DNA from: Megaleporinus macrocephalus
Taxonomy: Eukaryota; Chordata; Actinopteri; Characiformes; Anostomidae
Reading direction: 5' to 3'
Length of the DNA stretch: 64,000 bases
Assembly (NCBI GenBank): GCA_021613375.1
Contig: CM038710.1
Coordinates: 25,876,667 to 25,940,666 of the forward strand
Each line of letters begins with the position of its first letter. Positions within the stretch are counted from its first letter, which is position 1. Shown piece by piece: positions 1-10,985 of this stretch. Made by a program: the position numbers and the translations under genes. The notes below the pieces were generated by a model, which had not been told where the DNA came from, made no database searches, and saw only the letters and a list, made by a program, of their open reading frames with translations.

Positions 1-690
1 ATTAAATGTTTGATTTTCACGTATAGGTTCCTCCCTGCATCAAATGAGGGTGGTAATTAAATTCACTCTCTGTATTGGGGGCAGCATCCTATCCTTGTAA
101 AACCTAACCTAAAGCGAGCAGCAGGCGAGTTTTTTTTCCACATAAATCTGAAAGCCAAGGCCTTCAAGGTCAACAAAACCACGGCCTTCGTTAATACCTG
201 AATCGGCCCGGAGTGGCTCCTCATAAACCTTTTCTAAATTTCGCATGAAAAGAAAAAAGAAATACTGAGCTCTGTCATTTGCATTTAATGAAATATTAAT
301 TTCAGGCTGGCATTTCAAATGCACTTTAACCACTAATACGCAGTGACTGCTTTGTGAAATATAAAAGCCGAAAAAGGGGAAGACTTGATGCCAAATAGCT
401 TCAAAATCAGAGTCATTAAATAATAAAGCCTTTGGAACAACCCAGGATAACACCATTCGCCCACTTCCCGTATTAAGCATTCTATTTTTAATTTTATTAA
501 GATTGTATGTTGCCTCCACATTTGGGTGTACACCAAAACGAAGAGGGCCTTGCGTAACCATTCTGCCCGATAACAGGATCCAGCATTACTGTGGTGAAGT
601 GGGTTGTCTGGGCTAAATTGTCTTTATAAGAGTGTGCAGTGCTTTTATTACCCATGGTCACAGTTTGAGGATGTGGTTTGATTAGGTCAT
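1..690. other. Intronic stretch, candidate conserved element at about 200-560
   Basis: No repeat or exon was recognised. The part at 200-560 has balanced composition, TAAT-rich words such as TTAATGAAATATTAATTTC, and a 150-codon open frame on the minus strand (109-561) without recognisable domains. That pattern fits an old non-coding element better than a gene. No conservation test was possible. Confidence 0.25.
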
Positions 691-692
691 TT

Positions 693-797
693 AGACTCGG
701 ACTCTGTATAACACAGCTTCATGTCCACTTGCTTGTCCACTTGTAGTCTGACCTCTGTGGTGCAGTGTTTTTAAAGCATGTGTCTTGCTGTTAAATG
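693..797 (+). repeat. Three-copy intronic unit, copy A
   Basis: Contains CATGTCCACTTGCTTGTCC followed by AGTCTGACCTCTGTGG, a CAGTGTTT block and a GTCTTG block. The same blocks recur in the same order and orientation at 1290-1372 and 1408-1528. Copies are diverged by substitutions and small indels. The parent element was not recognised. Confidence 0.7.
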
Positions 798-1289
798 TTT
801 AGAATGGGTAATTTAGGTTTGGACGTTTTATAACTTTTATAAGAAAGGTGCCTAAAATGGTTATTTTGAGCAAACCTATAGAGCAGCGGTCAGAAACCCT
901 TCTTCTTGCAGAGTTTAGCCCTGACCTGCATTCAACCTGTTGCCTCCCCCTTACTAAACACTAAAGCATCTGACCCTACCAATCAAGGACTGCTGAAGAA
1001 GTTCATAAGCTAGAGCAAGTGTGGCAGATTTTGCTTGGAAATACACTTTCCACTAAGGTAGATCTCCACAGGCAGAGTTGGTCACCACTGCTATAAAAAG
1101 ACCACATATTATTCCCTCAAAGAGCCTTTTAGTGGATACTCGGTGGAGAAAGGTCCAGCTTTGCGCGACGTGTGAAGAACATTTTATAAAGTTTAAAGAA
1201 TGTTATATAAAGGTTTCATACCAATTAAAGGACTTACCTAGCACCATACAGCCAAGCCACAAGCCATTTTTGAACGTTTGCTTTGCTTT
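798..1289. other. Intronic DNA between repeat copies A and B
   Basis: AT-leaning sequence with no exon recognised. It may be part of the same larger unit as the flanking copies, because copy A lies about 600 bases before copy B, but no internal repetition was seen. Confidence 0.4.
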
Positions 1290-1372
1290 CACTTGCTTGC
1301 CTACTTGAAGTATGACCTCTGCAGCACATTGTTAACAGCATGAGTCTTGATCTACAGTGCTGTTAAACTGTT
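1290..1372 (+). repeat. Three-copy intronic unit, copy B
   Basis: Shows TCACTTGCTTGCCTACTTGA, then GTATGACCTCTGCAGCAC, and GAGTCTTGAT with GCTGTTAAAC. These match copies A and C block by block. It is the shortest copy and lacks the leading ACTCTGTAAAACACAG block. Confidence 0.7.
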
Positions 1373-1407
1373 GACATACACTTCAGATAAGCAGTTATGC
1401 TGGGTCC

Positions 1408-1528
1408 TTTAGGCATGAACTCTGTAAAACACAGGCTTTTCCATGTCCACTTGTTTGTCCACCTGAAGTCTGACCTCTGCTGTACAGTGTTTACACCACA
1501 AATCTTGATATGCACAGCTGTGATGAAC
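1408..1528 (+). repeat. Three-copy intronic unit, copy C
   Basis: Starts with GGTCCTTTAGGCATGAACTC-like sequence, then TCTGTAAAACACAGGC, CATGTCCACTTGTTTGTCC, AAGTCTGACCTCTGCTG and AATCTTGATATGCACAGC. It shares its first block with copy A (ACTCTGTATAACACAG) and its last block with copy B. Confidence 0.7.
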
Positions 1529-2639
1529 TATTTGCGAGTGAGCAGTAGAGGGGTGGGGGCTGAATACAGCATGTTGGCAGGGAGCTTTCTCTTGTTTCAT
1601 CTCCACTTCTTACCCCTCCCCCCAAAAACCCGCCCCGCCCCCGACTCCCATTCCCATCCTCATCCTCCAGGCCACCCAGTTCTGCTGCAGTGATGAATAA
1701 AACAACAGGCACGGATTTGTTACGTTTGTGCTGACTCTCTGTGTTTTAAATGAACCAGCAGACAAGTGGGCCTGAGTTTCCAGACGTCTTTGGAACACGA
1801 ACACACACACTCACGCTGGCTAGGAGTGGAAGGTCAGACTGCTCTCGGACGTTTGGCTCCATAAAAACCATTTCTTGCCATAAACAGGCTCTCTCTGTCG
1901 CATAAATGTTGGAGATAACACGCATCAGTTCACTCAAAGCCAGAAGGGCTGCCACCAGGCTTAAAGTAGAAGCTCATGAGTAGCTGATTCCTTTTACCGT
2001 CCTTTTAAGCTTTGTTTATGTTGTGTGTGCTTTCTGATGATGGATAGCAGGATTTGACACTGAGCGTGAGCTCTTGCAGTGTCTATGTGTTAGCTTGTCA
2101 GGAGATAGCCACCATGTTTCAGAATGTCCTCTGCTTTGCCCTCAAAAAAAAATAAACGTGCTGGACAGGGCTCTAGAAAGAACCTTCTGAAGTTGATAGA
2201 ATGTATGGGTGCTTTGTGGCCTGTTTGTGTGTGGATAACTAATTGCGGTAAACATTGTTTCAGGAGTGTGTGGGGCTCCTTTTGGCTTACTTTTTTTTTT
2301 ACATTAAGGAGGCTCTACATCTTACTCTAGCGATGTGTTTGCTCAGATTCAGGTAGGAATCTGAGCATTGGCAATGAGAAACAGGCATGTAGTGTGACGT
2401 AATTGAAGAACAACAATGTGGCATCTGGGACACGCCACAACGCCCAGGCGAAGCATATCAGATTATTGGGTATTTTTGACATATCAAAAGAAATGTTCAT
2501 TGACGTTGACCAATAGGTGGACAGAGTGCTCTCTGGTGCACATATGTAAGAAATGGCGAGGAGAAAGAGGGATAATGCTGTTGCAGACTGTCAGGTGGAA
2601 CACCGAGCCTCAGATCAGACATCATAATAACATCCGTTC
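1529..2639. other. Intronic stretch with a C-rich tract
   Basis: Apart from the C-rich tract at 1613-1642 (listed separately) and a short CA run at 1801-1812, no exon or known repeat was recognised. Confidence 0.4.
1613..1642 (-). other. Potential G-quadruplex on the minus strand
   Basis: Reading the minus strand, G tracts of 5, 4, 3, 6 and 4 are separated by loops of 1, 1, 5 and 1 bases. This satisfies the usual four-tract rule with loops up to seven. Formation in the cell is inference. Confidence 0.6.
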
Positions 2640-3190
2640 AGAATTTAATAGGGACGTAACGATACACTCTATTCACAATGCAGTGAAATTTACGATGCTG
2701 GCCTCACGATACGATTTTCCCCCGATTTTTTTTTTTTTACTAAGTCAAACTGAACACAAATTATGAATAGGTTTTCTTTCATTATTTATCTACAACAACT
2801 CTACAAAATGCTGTATTTTGCTTAAGCTTTTCTTTATCAAAATAAATAGTAAATATGTGGTCATAAGAAGTGGTAAGACGCGAGTTTCACTTTTGCGCTC
2901 ATGAGTGAAAAATTTATGTGCGTGAAACATTAAAACGTGCAGGTTTATATTTTTTGCACCTTGCGTTTTTACCCACCCTAGTTTTGACCCTGATGTGACT
3001 AACATGATGTACAGGAATCAAACAAGCAAGGTGGACAGCGCCGGCGCCCTCTGCTGTTTTAAAAGGATATGGATTCATTTTACATCTCAGTCGATTTCAG
3101 TCGTGGCATATTTGCATCGATTATTCACTGTCTTGCGATGCATTGTTACTTCGCTTGAATTTTATGAGCTGCAGATACATAGCAGCTACA
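2640..3190 (+). mobile_element. Old dispersed fish repeat (DNA-transposon-like remnant)
   Basis: Begins with GGGACGTAACGATACACTC and GCCTCACGATACGATTTTCC and ends with words such as GCATATTTGCATCGATTATT and TTGCGATGCATTGTTAC. This pattern of ACGATAC and GCATCGAT words is familiar from a widespread, non-autonomous fish repeat. No coding remains were seen. Boundaries are approximate and the family name was not assigned. Confidence 0.5.
3044..3057 (-). promoter_or_regulatory. CTCF-like motif inside a repeat
   Basis: The minus strand reads ACAGCAGAGGGCGC, one mismatch (first base) from the CTCF core CCASYAGRKGGCRC. It sits in the dispersed repeat at 2640-3190. Binding is not shown by sequence alone. 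Confidence 0.3.
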
Positions 3191-4369
3191 AAATAGCAGC
3201 TCACTACAAACACAGTTTAAAGTGAAACTGTTGTTGACACGGTACCTCAAGTTCTCTTTGAAGGATGGAAAAACTAGATGTGCTGTCTTCTTCGTGACAG
3301 TAGTTTTTCTTTCTTCTTTTTTTTCAGAAAACAAAACCACCGATATCACACACAGTGCTTTTGTAACCATGGTAGATGTTTTCTTGAACTCCTCCCCGGC
3401 AACCTATGAGCTCATGCAATGATGTGAACAATGATTGGTCAGCGTCAAATGTGTCTCCTGACCAAGACATGGCAAGAATTTCTTGCACTATGATTGCTGA
3501 ATTTTACCATGTCAGCTCTGTAAAATTCCTCAATATTTGTTCAGTGTCTTGATTTATTCTTTTTTTCAGCAGTGCTCATATTGTAGTCAAAAGTAGATAT
3601 CAATTTGACTACAGAACCTTATCCTTGCAGTTATTGAGTTGAAATGCTGCCGGTTGCCCTTATATGTCACCAGCATTGCATCTTATCAAGCTTTTATACC
3701 TAGATTGAGGGTAATCTGAACTAACCAAACCCAGTTTTTCAATAGAAATAGTTTAATGGGATTCAATTTTAACTTGTAAAATATATGTTGGGAAGCCTGG
3801 ATTCCTATACCGTTTCCTGTACAGATCACCCAAAACAGCATTGAATAAGTGGCGACCCTGGTACTACTACTACAAATAAGAAATGTTTTCCTTTGGGTAA
3901 TTTCTAGACAGTCCCAAGAAAGTGAAGCAAAGACAGTGACAGTGTATGAGTTGAAGCTTGAACATTGTCCAGTAAAAGAAGGTTCAAGAGCAGTGCTGCA
4001 ATGTCATTATACTAACTTAATATACTGTCATTTTTAATTTTGCCGTTAAAGTGGAATTAATGTGAATAAGAAGGGAACTGCCTAATGCCTGATGCCTGAA
4101 ACCTAATGGTGTTGTCTGAGGATGCCCTAAAACGTACACCAAACCACAGCACACCATAGCGCTTTATGTAGGCATGATATCTGCCTGCAATGCAGGGTCA
4201 GCCAGCACAGTTCAGCCAGTTTTTCCAAGTACAATAAATCTGCTATTAAAGTAGGAACATCTTTTAAAAGTTCAGTTATAGTCATGTGTGGGATTCTCAT
4301 TGTCTTGCTACGGTTTGAATGAAATAAAGTAATAAATGAACAATAATTTTCAACTCTACGGTCAGTGAG
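3191..4369. other. Intronic DNA, nothing recognised
   Basis: AT-rich sequence with frequent stops in all frames and no repeat that I could name. Confidence 0.4.
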
Positions 4370-5230
4370 TTCTTATTGTCACTGGAGGCTGTTACCGTGG
4401 TGACTGGTTTGGCCGTCGCTGGGCACCAGCCTATTTTATGACCCAGTCTTTTCATTGAGCAGTGTGTCCAAGCCAATAACCATTTAGGAGCCTTTATTTT
4501 TAAGAGCATATCTCCCTCCCTTTCTCTCTTATCTCCCATCTGCTGCTAACCTGCCATGACGAAAGGCAGGCCGTGCAACAGAATTTTTTCACCAAATTGC
4601 ATTGTTGTCGAGCAGGCGGACGCTCGTAGGTAATTCAGCCCTGCACTGGTCTAATGTGCACTGTAAATACGGGAATATTGGCGGCTGACAAGCCATTAAC
4701 ACCTCTTTATGCATGCTGACCCTCAGAGCTTGGGCAGACAGCTAGCTATTGTCTTCAGAAACATCGTCTTCAGAAACAATTAACGTGTTATTGCTTCAGC
4801 GTTCTGAGCCGTTTTATTGGCTCTGCACCTTCTGAGAGTAATGGGTGGTCGGCTGTTCTTTGATACGGCAGTAATGATAATGGCGCGTCTACTTGGCCTT
4901 TGTCAAAATCTGCTTGATTGCGCAGTAATGAAAGTCATTCATGGCATTTTGGAGGATTAAGCGAGAAAGCAGTGCAGTTCTTACTCAGTTTTCTCCTTGC
5001 CCTACTTATTTGTAACGTTTTTAAAATGAGGGTTTTCACTGCTGCCAAGGGAATGAAGTGCCATAAATCGAGGCAGGCAGCACACAAGCCTCCACCGATA
5101 TTTGAGAACCTTCATGGTTAATGTTGGATTCCGTTAGAGAATAAGAAAACGTAATGGTCACAGCCTCAAATGACTCAAGCCACATCGCTAAGAGTGCAGT
5201 GCTACCACTGCTGTGTGCCATTTCATCTTG
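4370..5230. other. Candidate conserved non-coding element
   Basis: Balanced composition free of simple repeats. It holds TTACCGTGGTGACTGG, AAGCCAATAACCATTTAGG (a CCAAT-type word), TCTAATGTGCACTGTAAAT and a near-duplicate TGTCTTCAGAAACA / CGTCTTCAGAAACA pair at about 4750-4777. It resembles vertebrate developmental non-coding elements in texture only; conservation is untested. Confidence 0.3.
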
Positions 5231-6289
5231 CCATTAGCACACCCAGCAGACCCCTGAGCTTTAAATGATACCACATAAGCTTGCTGTATGATTCAGTTAC
5301 AGAGCCTTGGCTAAGCCTGGAAAGTGGCATTGGCAGAGACTAAAAGCCATGCCGCGAGTCAAGAAGAGGCTGGAGCCAGGCTGAGCCTCAGTGACAATCC
5401 CTGTGCCCTGTGGAGAGGTAAAAATGACCCCCAGTTTCCCTCTGCCCTCCCCCCGGGGCCCTTCCCCAGCGGTCAGTTTGAGTCGCCAGTGTCTTGGCCA
5501 TCACTTAATGATGTCAAGGGGGCCCCTTTTCTAAATGAGAGCCGCCCCTTCCAATGCCCATCCATCTGAGGGTCCTGCGGCCCCCTCTAAGCCAGGTTTG
5601 ATTAAATGTCAGAAGTAAAGATCTCTGCAGAAAAAGAGAAAAAAGGAGGGTGAAGGACAGCGACACAGAATGGAGATTGCTTCTGAAAGCCCGGGAGCTG
5701 TAGCAGCTCAATGCATTAACGATGAAGGGAAATTAATTTACATTGTAATAATGAAAGTGTGTTAGGAGCTGGACGGGGCGGAAAAAGCACGTGCCAGCTC
5801 TCGCTGCAGCGAGATCGCGTCTTTTTTCAAATAACTCTCAGAGGGGGATATTGCACAGCAAGCCTCTCATTGCACATGCAGATGCTTCCACGCTGTCAAT
5901 GGGCAAAGCTTTGCTCATATTTTTTCTACTTAAGCCCTTTAATATTTTTGGGGGGGCTTCCAGCTGAATACCAATGGACTTTTGTATGCTCCACCGGCAC
6001 TAAGAGAGAAATATTGCGTATACATTATGACGTTGCTTAGCTACCAAGACAGTTTGACATGTTGAAGGAGAGGCTAGTTTACATAATAACTATAATGATG
6101 CTTCAGTTAATTAGATGATACGATGATTGTTATTCACTTGCAGGTAGCCATGCATGCTCCAATATCTTTTGCCTTATATTTATGCACACACACTAGGACT
6201 ACTTGATTAATCGTATTTTTATGATCATCACAATAAGAGGTTCCACAAAGAGCACATTGTTGAGGGCTGTGATGGCAGAACGAATCAAA
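5231..6289. other. Intronic DNA, nothing specific recognised
   Basis: A more GC-rich part (5390-5600, with CCCCCCGGGGCCC-type sequence) gives way to AT-rich DNA. No exon boundary with a recognisable product was found. Confidence 0.35.
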
Positions 6290-6455
6290 TTACATTACAA
6301 GTGCGGCTCTAGAGCGACATAATTAGATTGGCAGGATTGTAATGAAAGGAGCTGTATTAGGAGCGGTAGTAAGCTCTCCTGAGCCGGGTTCAAATACCTG
6401 ATATCCTGTCTGCAGAGCGAGTGACTTAAGCACTCTGCTACCCCAGATAGCATGT
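6290..6455 (-). mobile_element. tRNA-derived SINE
   Basis: On the minus strand a tRNA-like head begins near 6445: A-box-like TAGCAGAGTGC at 6430-6440 and a B-box-like GGTATTTGAACCC at 6386-6398, at the spacing of a tRNA promoter, followed by CGGCTCAGGAGAGC. The sequence between them (GACAGGATATCAGG) fits a tRNA-derived head. The tail toward 6290 (GTCGCTCTAGAGCCGCAC) is unrelated to tRNA, as in SINEs. The A and B boxes are degenerate, so it is probably inactive. Boundaries are approximate. Confidence 0.6.
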
Positions 6456-6735
6456 GGACGTGGGCCACCTTTGGCAAACATATGGTGCTGCTGGCTCATG
6501 GCTGGTACTGACAAACTGCATGTGATCTGAAAGTGGCCCACATTAAAAAAATGCTTATTTGGCCCACATGTGCCAAAACAGATCTGGGCCACTTCTGGCA
6601 GAGATCCGGCAGTGCTGCCTACCATAGACAATAGCAAACTGCACGTTAGCCAAAAGTCGCCCACATATTAAAAAATGTTTGCATGGCCCACATGTCTCAG
6701 AACAGATCTGGGCCACTTGTGGTTGCTGTTAGCCA
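6456..6735 (+). repeat. Diverged two-unit repeat with GGCCCACATGT words
   Basis: The block GGCCCACATGTGCCAAAACA followed by GATCTGGGCCACTT recurs about 124 bases later as GGCCCACATGTCTCAGAACA and GATCTGGGCCACTT. Intervening blocks (CAAACTGCA, CATTAAAAAA) also recur. A partial earlier unit begins near 6470 (GGGCCACCTTTGGC). It resembles a known fish repeat type, but I cannot name it. Confidence 0.6.
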
Positions 6736-9244
6736 TAGGACAATCAGTTATGTTTTAAACAGGGTTTAACAGGATTGTTGTGATGAGGGTAGGTTGAATT
6801 CAGATCTTGGCCATACACAGTATACAAAATCTTTGGCCTATGTTTGTTTTTGTTCTTGTTGAACAAAGAATAATGTTGGGTTCATGTATTAATTTTAGAA
6901 CACCACTACATTTCCTGATTAGCGGTTGACTTCAGATTTCGTTTTTAATGATTTGTGACTGCATAGCTGTTGCCTTGCTAATGTAGAAAATTTTGTGTTC
7001 ACTAAACATCCAATAATAATGTTTGATGGCAAATTAATTGAAGCCAACTCTGTTACTTTCTTTTTCTTTCTTTTTTCTTTAAACATTAAAAAATGTGCTT
7101 ATATGTCTGAAGCTGTTGTGTCACAACAAACCTGAAGTAATTTTACTCTATTTGAACTGTAACATATTGCTTCTTAAATTGCCATCATAACATCCAACAG
7201 TTTTATTAAACAGCTAAAAAAGAACTGATTTGTAGGTATACTGCATAGGTTTGCAATTACTGCCTGTAGTCATGTCGATGTCATTGCACAGTTTGAAGAC
7301 GAGGCAGTATTTTGGTGGTGGATCTTTCTCAACAAAGCGGATATGAGGAATAACAGCTGCCTGCTGGCGTGTGCTGGAGATTTTACACACGTCAGTGTCA
7401 CTGCCAGTTGGAGAGAAATCCACATCCACAGTTTCCAGAACAGCTCAGTACTTAGCTTTCCATAGCTCTTCACTAGTGGTCAGCTTCTAACACAAACTGT
7501 GCAACAGATGGTCTACATCAGCAAGGCAAAGGCTATAAGGTAGGTGCTTCTAATAAAGAGATGCAAGCTGATGTACAGCTGCTATCAGATAATTAAAAAA
7601 GTTCTCACAGACCACAGAAAAAAAATCATCATCACATTAATATGCACAGACTGTCATACACTATTTTCCCACACACTGTTTTCCTGTCCGCCACATTCAA
7701 GTAAGCTCGTTCGGTGTTTTTAGTCTAAAAGCTATTGCCTAAACTCTTTCGTGGGGAACTTTACTCTTAGTTCAGTGACCAAAGGAAGCCCTTTTGCAGC
7801 CATTTATTGCAGTGTATGCTAACCCAATTCAGCATGCGGCCTTGTTAATAACCCAGGAGCTGTGTGTGTGTTTTTAGGAACAGCCCATCATCCTGCATTC
7901 TCATTCACTCCTCGCCGTCCTTTGTTCGCATGCTGGCCAGGGATGAGAGGGTTTGGCTGGCCACGCAGCACAAACGGAGAGTTATTAATGGCTGACAGCG
8001 CGTGATAAACACCGGGCCGGTGTGTTGCTGTTTTTATATCGCGTATAATATCAGTCCATTATGGCACGCGCACCTCGTTCATCGAGCCTTGTCTAGGCAG
8101 GGCTGTCGGCATGCGCATGTAAATCACAGAGCCGCACGAGGGGAAACGTGACGCCACCGCTAAACCTTAATACATCAGCGGTAAGTGCACGGTCAGCTCA
8201 TACATTGCAAAATCTGGACAGTATCGTTCGTGACCGTTGTAGAGTCATGCTAGCCATCGATTGTAAAGGTTCATGGTCTGGCATTGTGCTGTACGCCATA
8301 GGCCTGCTACATAATGATCGTAGTAGAACATATGTGGTCTGCCACATATGTGGTCTGCTTTTGTCTTGTTTATAACGACCAACCAGATTTATTTTGACCC
8401 TTCCTGCAGACTTAGTATGGACTTCAAGTCAAGATGTTTTCAGACAGTGTATAAACACTAGACAATGTTAGGTCCCACAGTTCTAGTGGTATGGAATAGT
8501 GTAGCATCTGAGTCAACTCTAACAAAATGGTGGATGCAAGTAAAGCATTTTAAATGTTGCAGTGCAACCACGTGTACACTAAATAAGCACAATACATAGT
8601 GTCATATTAGTCACATATTCAGTAACAGTAAAGGGGTGTCCAATTTATTTCTGAAGAACATTCAGTAACACTCTGAGCTAGGTCTGGATGATATCTATAA
8701 ATAATTAGTGTGGCATTTTTTATTGCTAAACAATCAGGGTTACCAGTTGTAGCCTTCATGCTCACTGAAAAGCACTCACATTGTCCGCACAGCTAAAAAC
8801 ATGACATCATACAACATGAGAGTGCTATTTCGGATTAGATTTCTTACAATATTGCATCACGTTTTGTTTTATTTTGTTTTTTGATATCTGTTTCAGATAT
8901 CTGTTTTCTTGCTTCTGTCATCCTAATAGTAATTCTCATTGATCACAATATTCTATCTTAAATTTTGACCATAATTAGATGCTGTATAAGAATTTTACCT
9001 GAAATTGTAAACAGCCTCACCTGCATCCTCCTCAAAGGTGTCCAGGGTGCACACACTACGTCATGACATGTAGAGTTGCATTTGGGTACTTGTCCTCTAC
9101 TTTCTAACGCTACTGTGAATCTTTCTAGAGTACTGTTGTGGCGAACTATTTAGAGTAGAAGTGGTTGATTTCGGACCCAGCCTGTATTGCATGCACGCAC
9201 AAACCAGAACAGCTGTGGTGTTCAGCTAGCAGACCCAAGAGAGT

Positions 9245-9248
<4 letters not shown>
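6736..9248. other. Intronic DNA with a GC-balanced block at 7780-8150
   Basis: Mostly AT-rich and featureless. The block at 7780-8150 is distinct, with CpG-containing words (CACCGGGCCGGTGTG, ATCGCGTATAATATC, ATGGCACGCGCACC) and could be a regulatory element. A 16-base direct duplication, ACATATGTGGTCTGCC, lies at about 8329-8359. Confidence 0.3.
8329..8359 (+). repeat. Tandem 16-base duplication
   Basis: ACATATGTGGTCTGCC is followed at once by ACATATGTGGTCTGC. Each unit includes the palindrome ACATATGT. It looks like a recent slippage duplication. Confidence 0.8.
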
Positions 9249-9292
<44 letters not shown>

Positions 9293-9297
9293 GAGCG
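9249..9297 (+). repeat. GA microsatellite
   Basis: About 48 bases of GA dinucleotides with one GATA interruption near the 3' end. Confidence 0.95.
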
Positions 9298-10594
9298 CTT
9301 CAGCAAAGCGATCTGCTCACAAATGGAACACATGCATGCCTCAGCTCCATAGCTGAATAAGTGCTGGGAGACACAGTGAGCCGCAGAGATTCCTCAGCCA
9401 GCTGCATTGCTTCACATCCCACGAGCAGCTTAACAAGGATGGGCCTGACAGCATGGACCAATATAGTGCCACTGGCTGCAATGGCTGACACAAAGACATA
9501 AAGAAATCTTCTTTGTCTACGTTCAGCTCGCAGCTAGTGTATTGCGTCTGATGGTATGTTCTCAGTGCTTCATACATCGCGTTCTCAGTGATAGAGTATA
9601 CAGCATTAGCCAGCCTAGTTGGAGTGTCAGATTTTCCTACTACTTCTTAATCAGTCCCGCCATTTGCATTTTCTTGTGATCTTTGTGAGCTAAACTGCTC
9701 TACTTTTGCAGTGGCTTTTCTCAGTTTTGGTGGCACTTGATGTTGTTTAGTGTGAATTTCTTTTTTCTTTTGTTGATTGTAAGTCTGATGTTGCATGAAA
9801 GATGTGTATTCACACATATTTAATCTAGAGATTGTATGAACTTGCAAACTCTTACTAATATTGCAAGGGGTTTGTTACATTTGCATTAATTTGTGATTGC
9901 AAATGCCTGAAGTTTAAACAACCCTAGAGTAAAAATTAGTTGACATGCTTAGAGGCAATTTGTAAGATAATATCATCAATATGTAAGATTTTAAGTTTAC
10001 AGCATTACAGAATTAACTAAGATTATTAATAGAATGTGAAAAATAACAGTTTTGACAGTATGTGAAAGATATCTTGTGTTTAAGAGATATCCACTGAAGT
10101 TAGCATGCTAACCAGCTAACACTGGTTTATTTTTGTCTGTAATACCACTTTAAAGCTAAAGAGGCGAGAGTGAGTCACTGTACCATCCAGGTTTAAGTTC
10201 TCAAATGAGCAGATGAAAAAGAAGTGTGAGAAACCACGTTTAAAAAACAATAAAACCAAGTGACAACACAACAGCAAAACAAGCATTAATATTGGCTCCT
10301 CTACTGAAGATGGTGTTGAGGAGTGATACTTGATGCTCAACTCTTTAACTCTTTAACTATGTTGGGAAAAATATATAAAAATTACAATGTGCCATAACTT
10401 TAGCACAGGTGACAATTTAGTTTTTTTTAGTAACAAATTGTAAAAAAATGTGTTAATTTTTTTTAAACTAAGAAAGTTTATAAAATTTCTTCTTTTCAAC
10501 AATGAATATGTTTGCATATAAAGTACTTTGCAAAAGGCACCCAAGTTCATTATTTAAAACCCTTTATTGTATCAGTGTTTTGTTTTGTTTTGAA
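9298..10594. other. Intronic DNA, nothing recognised
   Basis: AT-rich, with poly-T runs at 10420-10465. No exon or identifiable repeat. Confidence 0.4.
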
Positions 10595-10985
10595 CAACAG
10601 GTATCATTAGAACAGATGTAAATAAAATATAAATACAATACAAACTAGTAGGAATATTCCTATGTATATATCAGTTTTAGGAACAAGGTATAGGTCCAAA
10701 TTTCTTCTGGACGCCCCAGACATTGTATGAATTTTTACAGTTCCTTCAGCAGCAATCTTGATTTAGCTTAATGAAGTACTGAGTTATCAAAGCAGGTATT
10801 AGATGAGAACTGTAAATAATACTGGGTTATTTCCACAAGGAAAAGCTTGGAAAGGGTTAAATAAACACACTGATGAATGTAAAACCACTACTTACGATAT
10901 TAATACTATTTGCATATTCACAGATGTTTTGCTGTCATGAAAAATAGCTTTTTAAACATAATGTCCTCAAGCGCCTAAAACATAC
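10595..10985 (+). mobile_element. Tc1-like non-coding repeat, copy 1
   Basis: Shares long blocks in the same order with 53945-54395: GAACAGATGTAAATAA, TCTGGACGCCCCAGACATTG, AGTTCCTTCAGCAGCAATCT, AGCTTAATGAAGTACTGAGT, and AAAGCAGGTATTAGATGA. The 3' end (CAAGCGCCTAAAACATAC) is a damaged version of the terminal sequence seen in copy 2. No transposase frame was seen. Confidence 0.7.

Noticed and set aside
109..561. 150-codon open frame on the minus strand
   Set aside because: No recognisable domain, codon bias or splice signals. Fits a constrained non-coding stretch or chance better than a gene.
6290..6455. Considered as a functional tRNA gene
   Set aside because: The head is degenerate, no full cloverleaf forms, and an unrelated tail follows, so a SINE is more likely.
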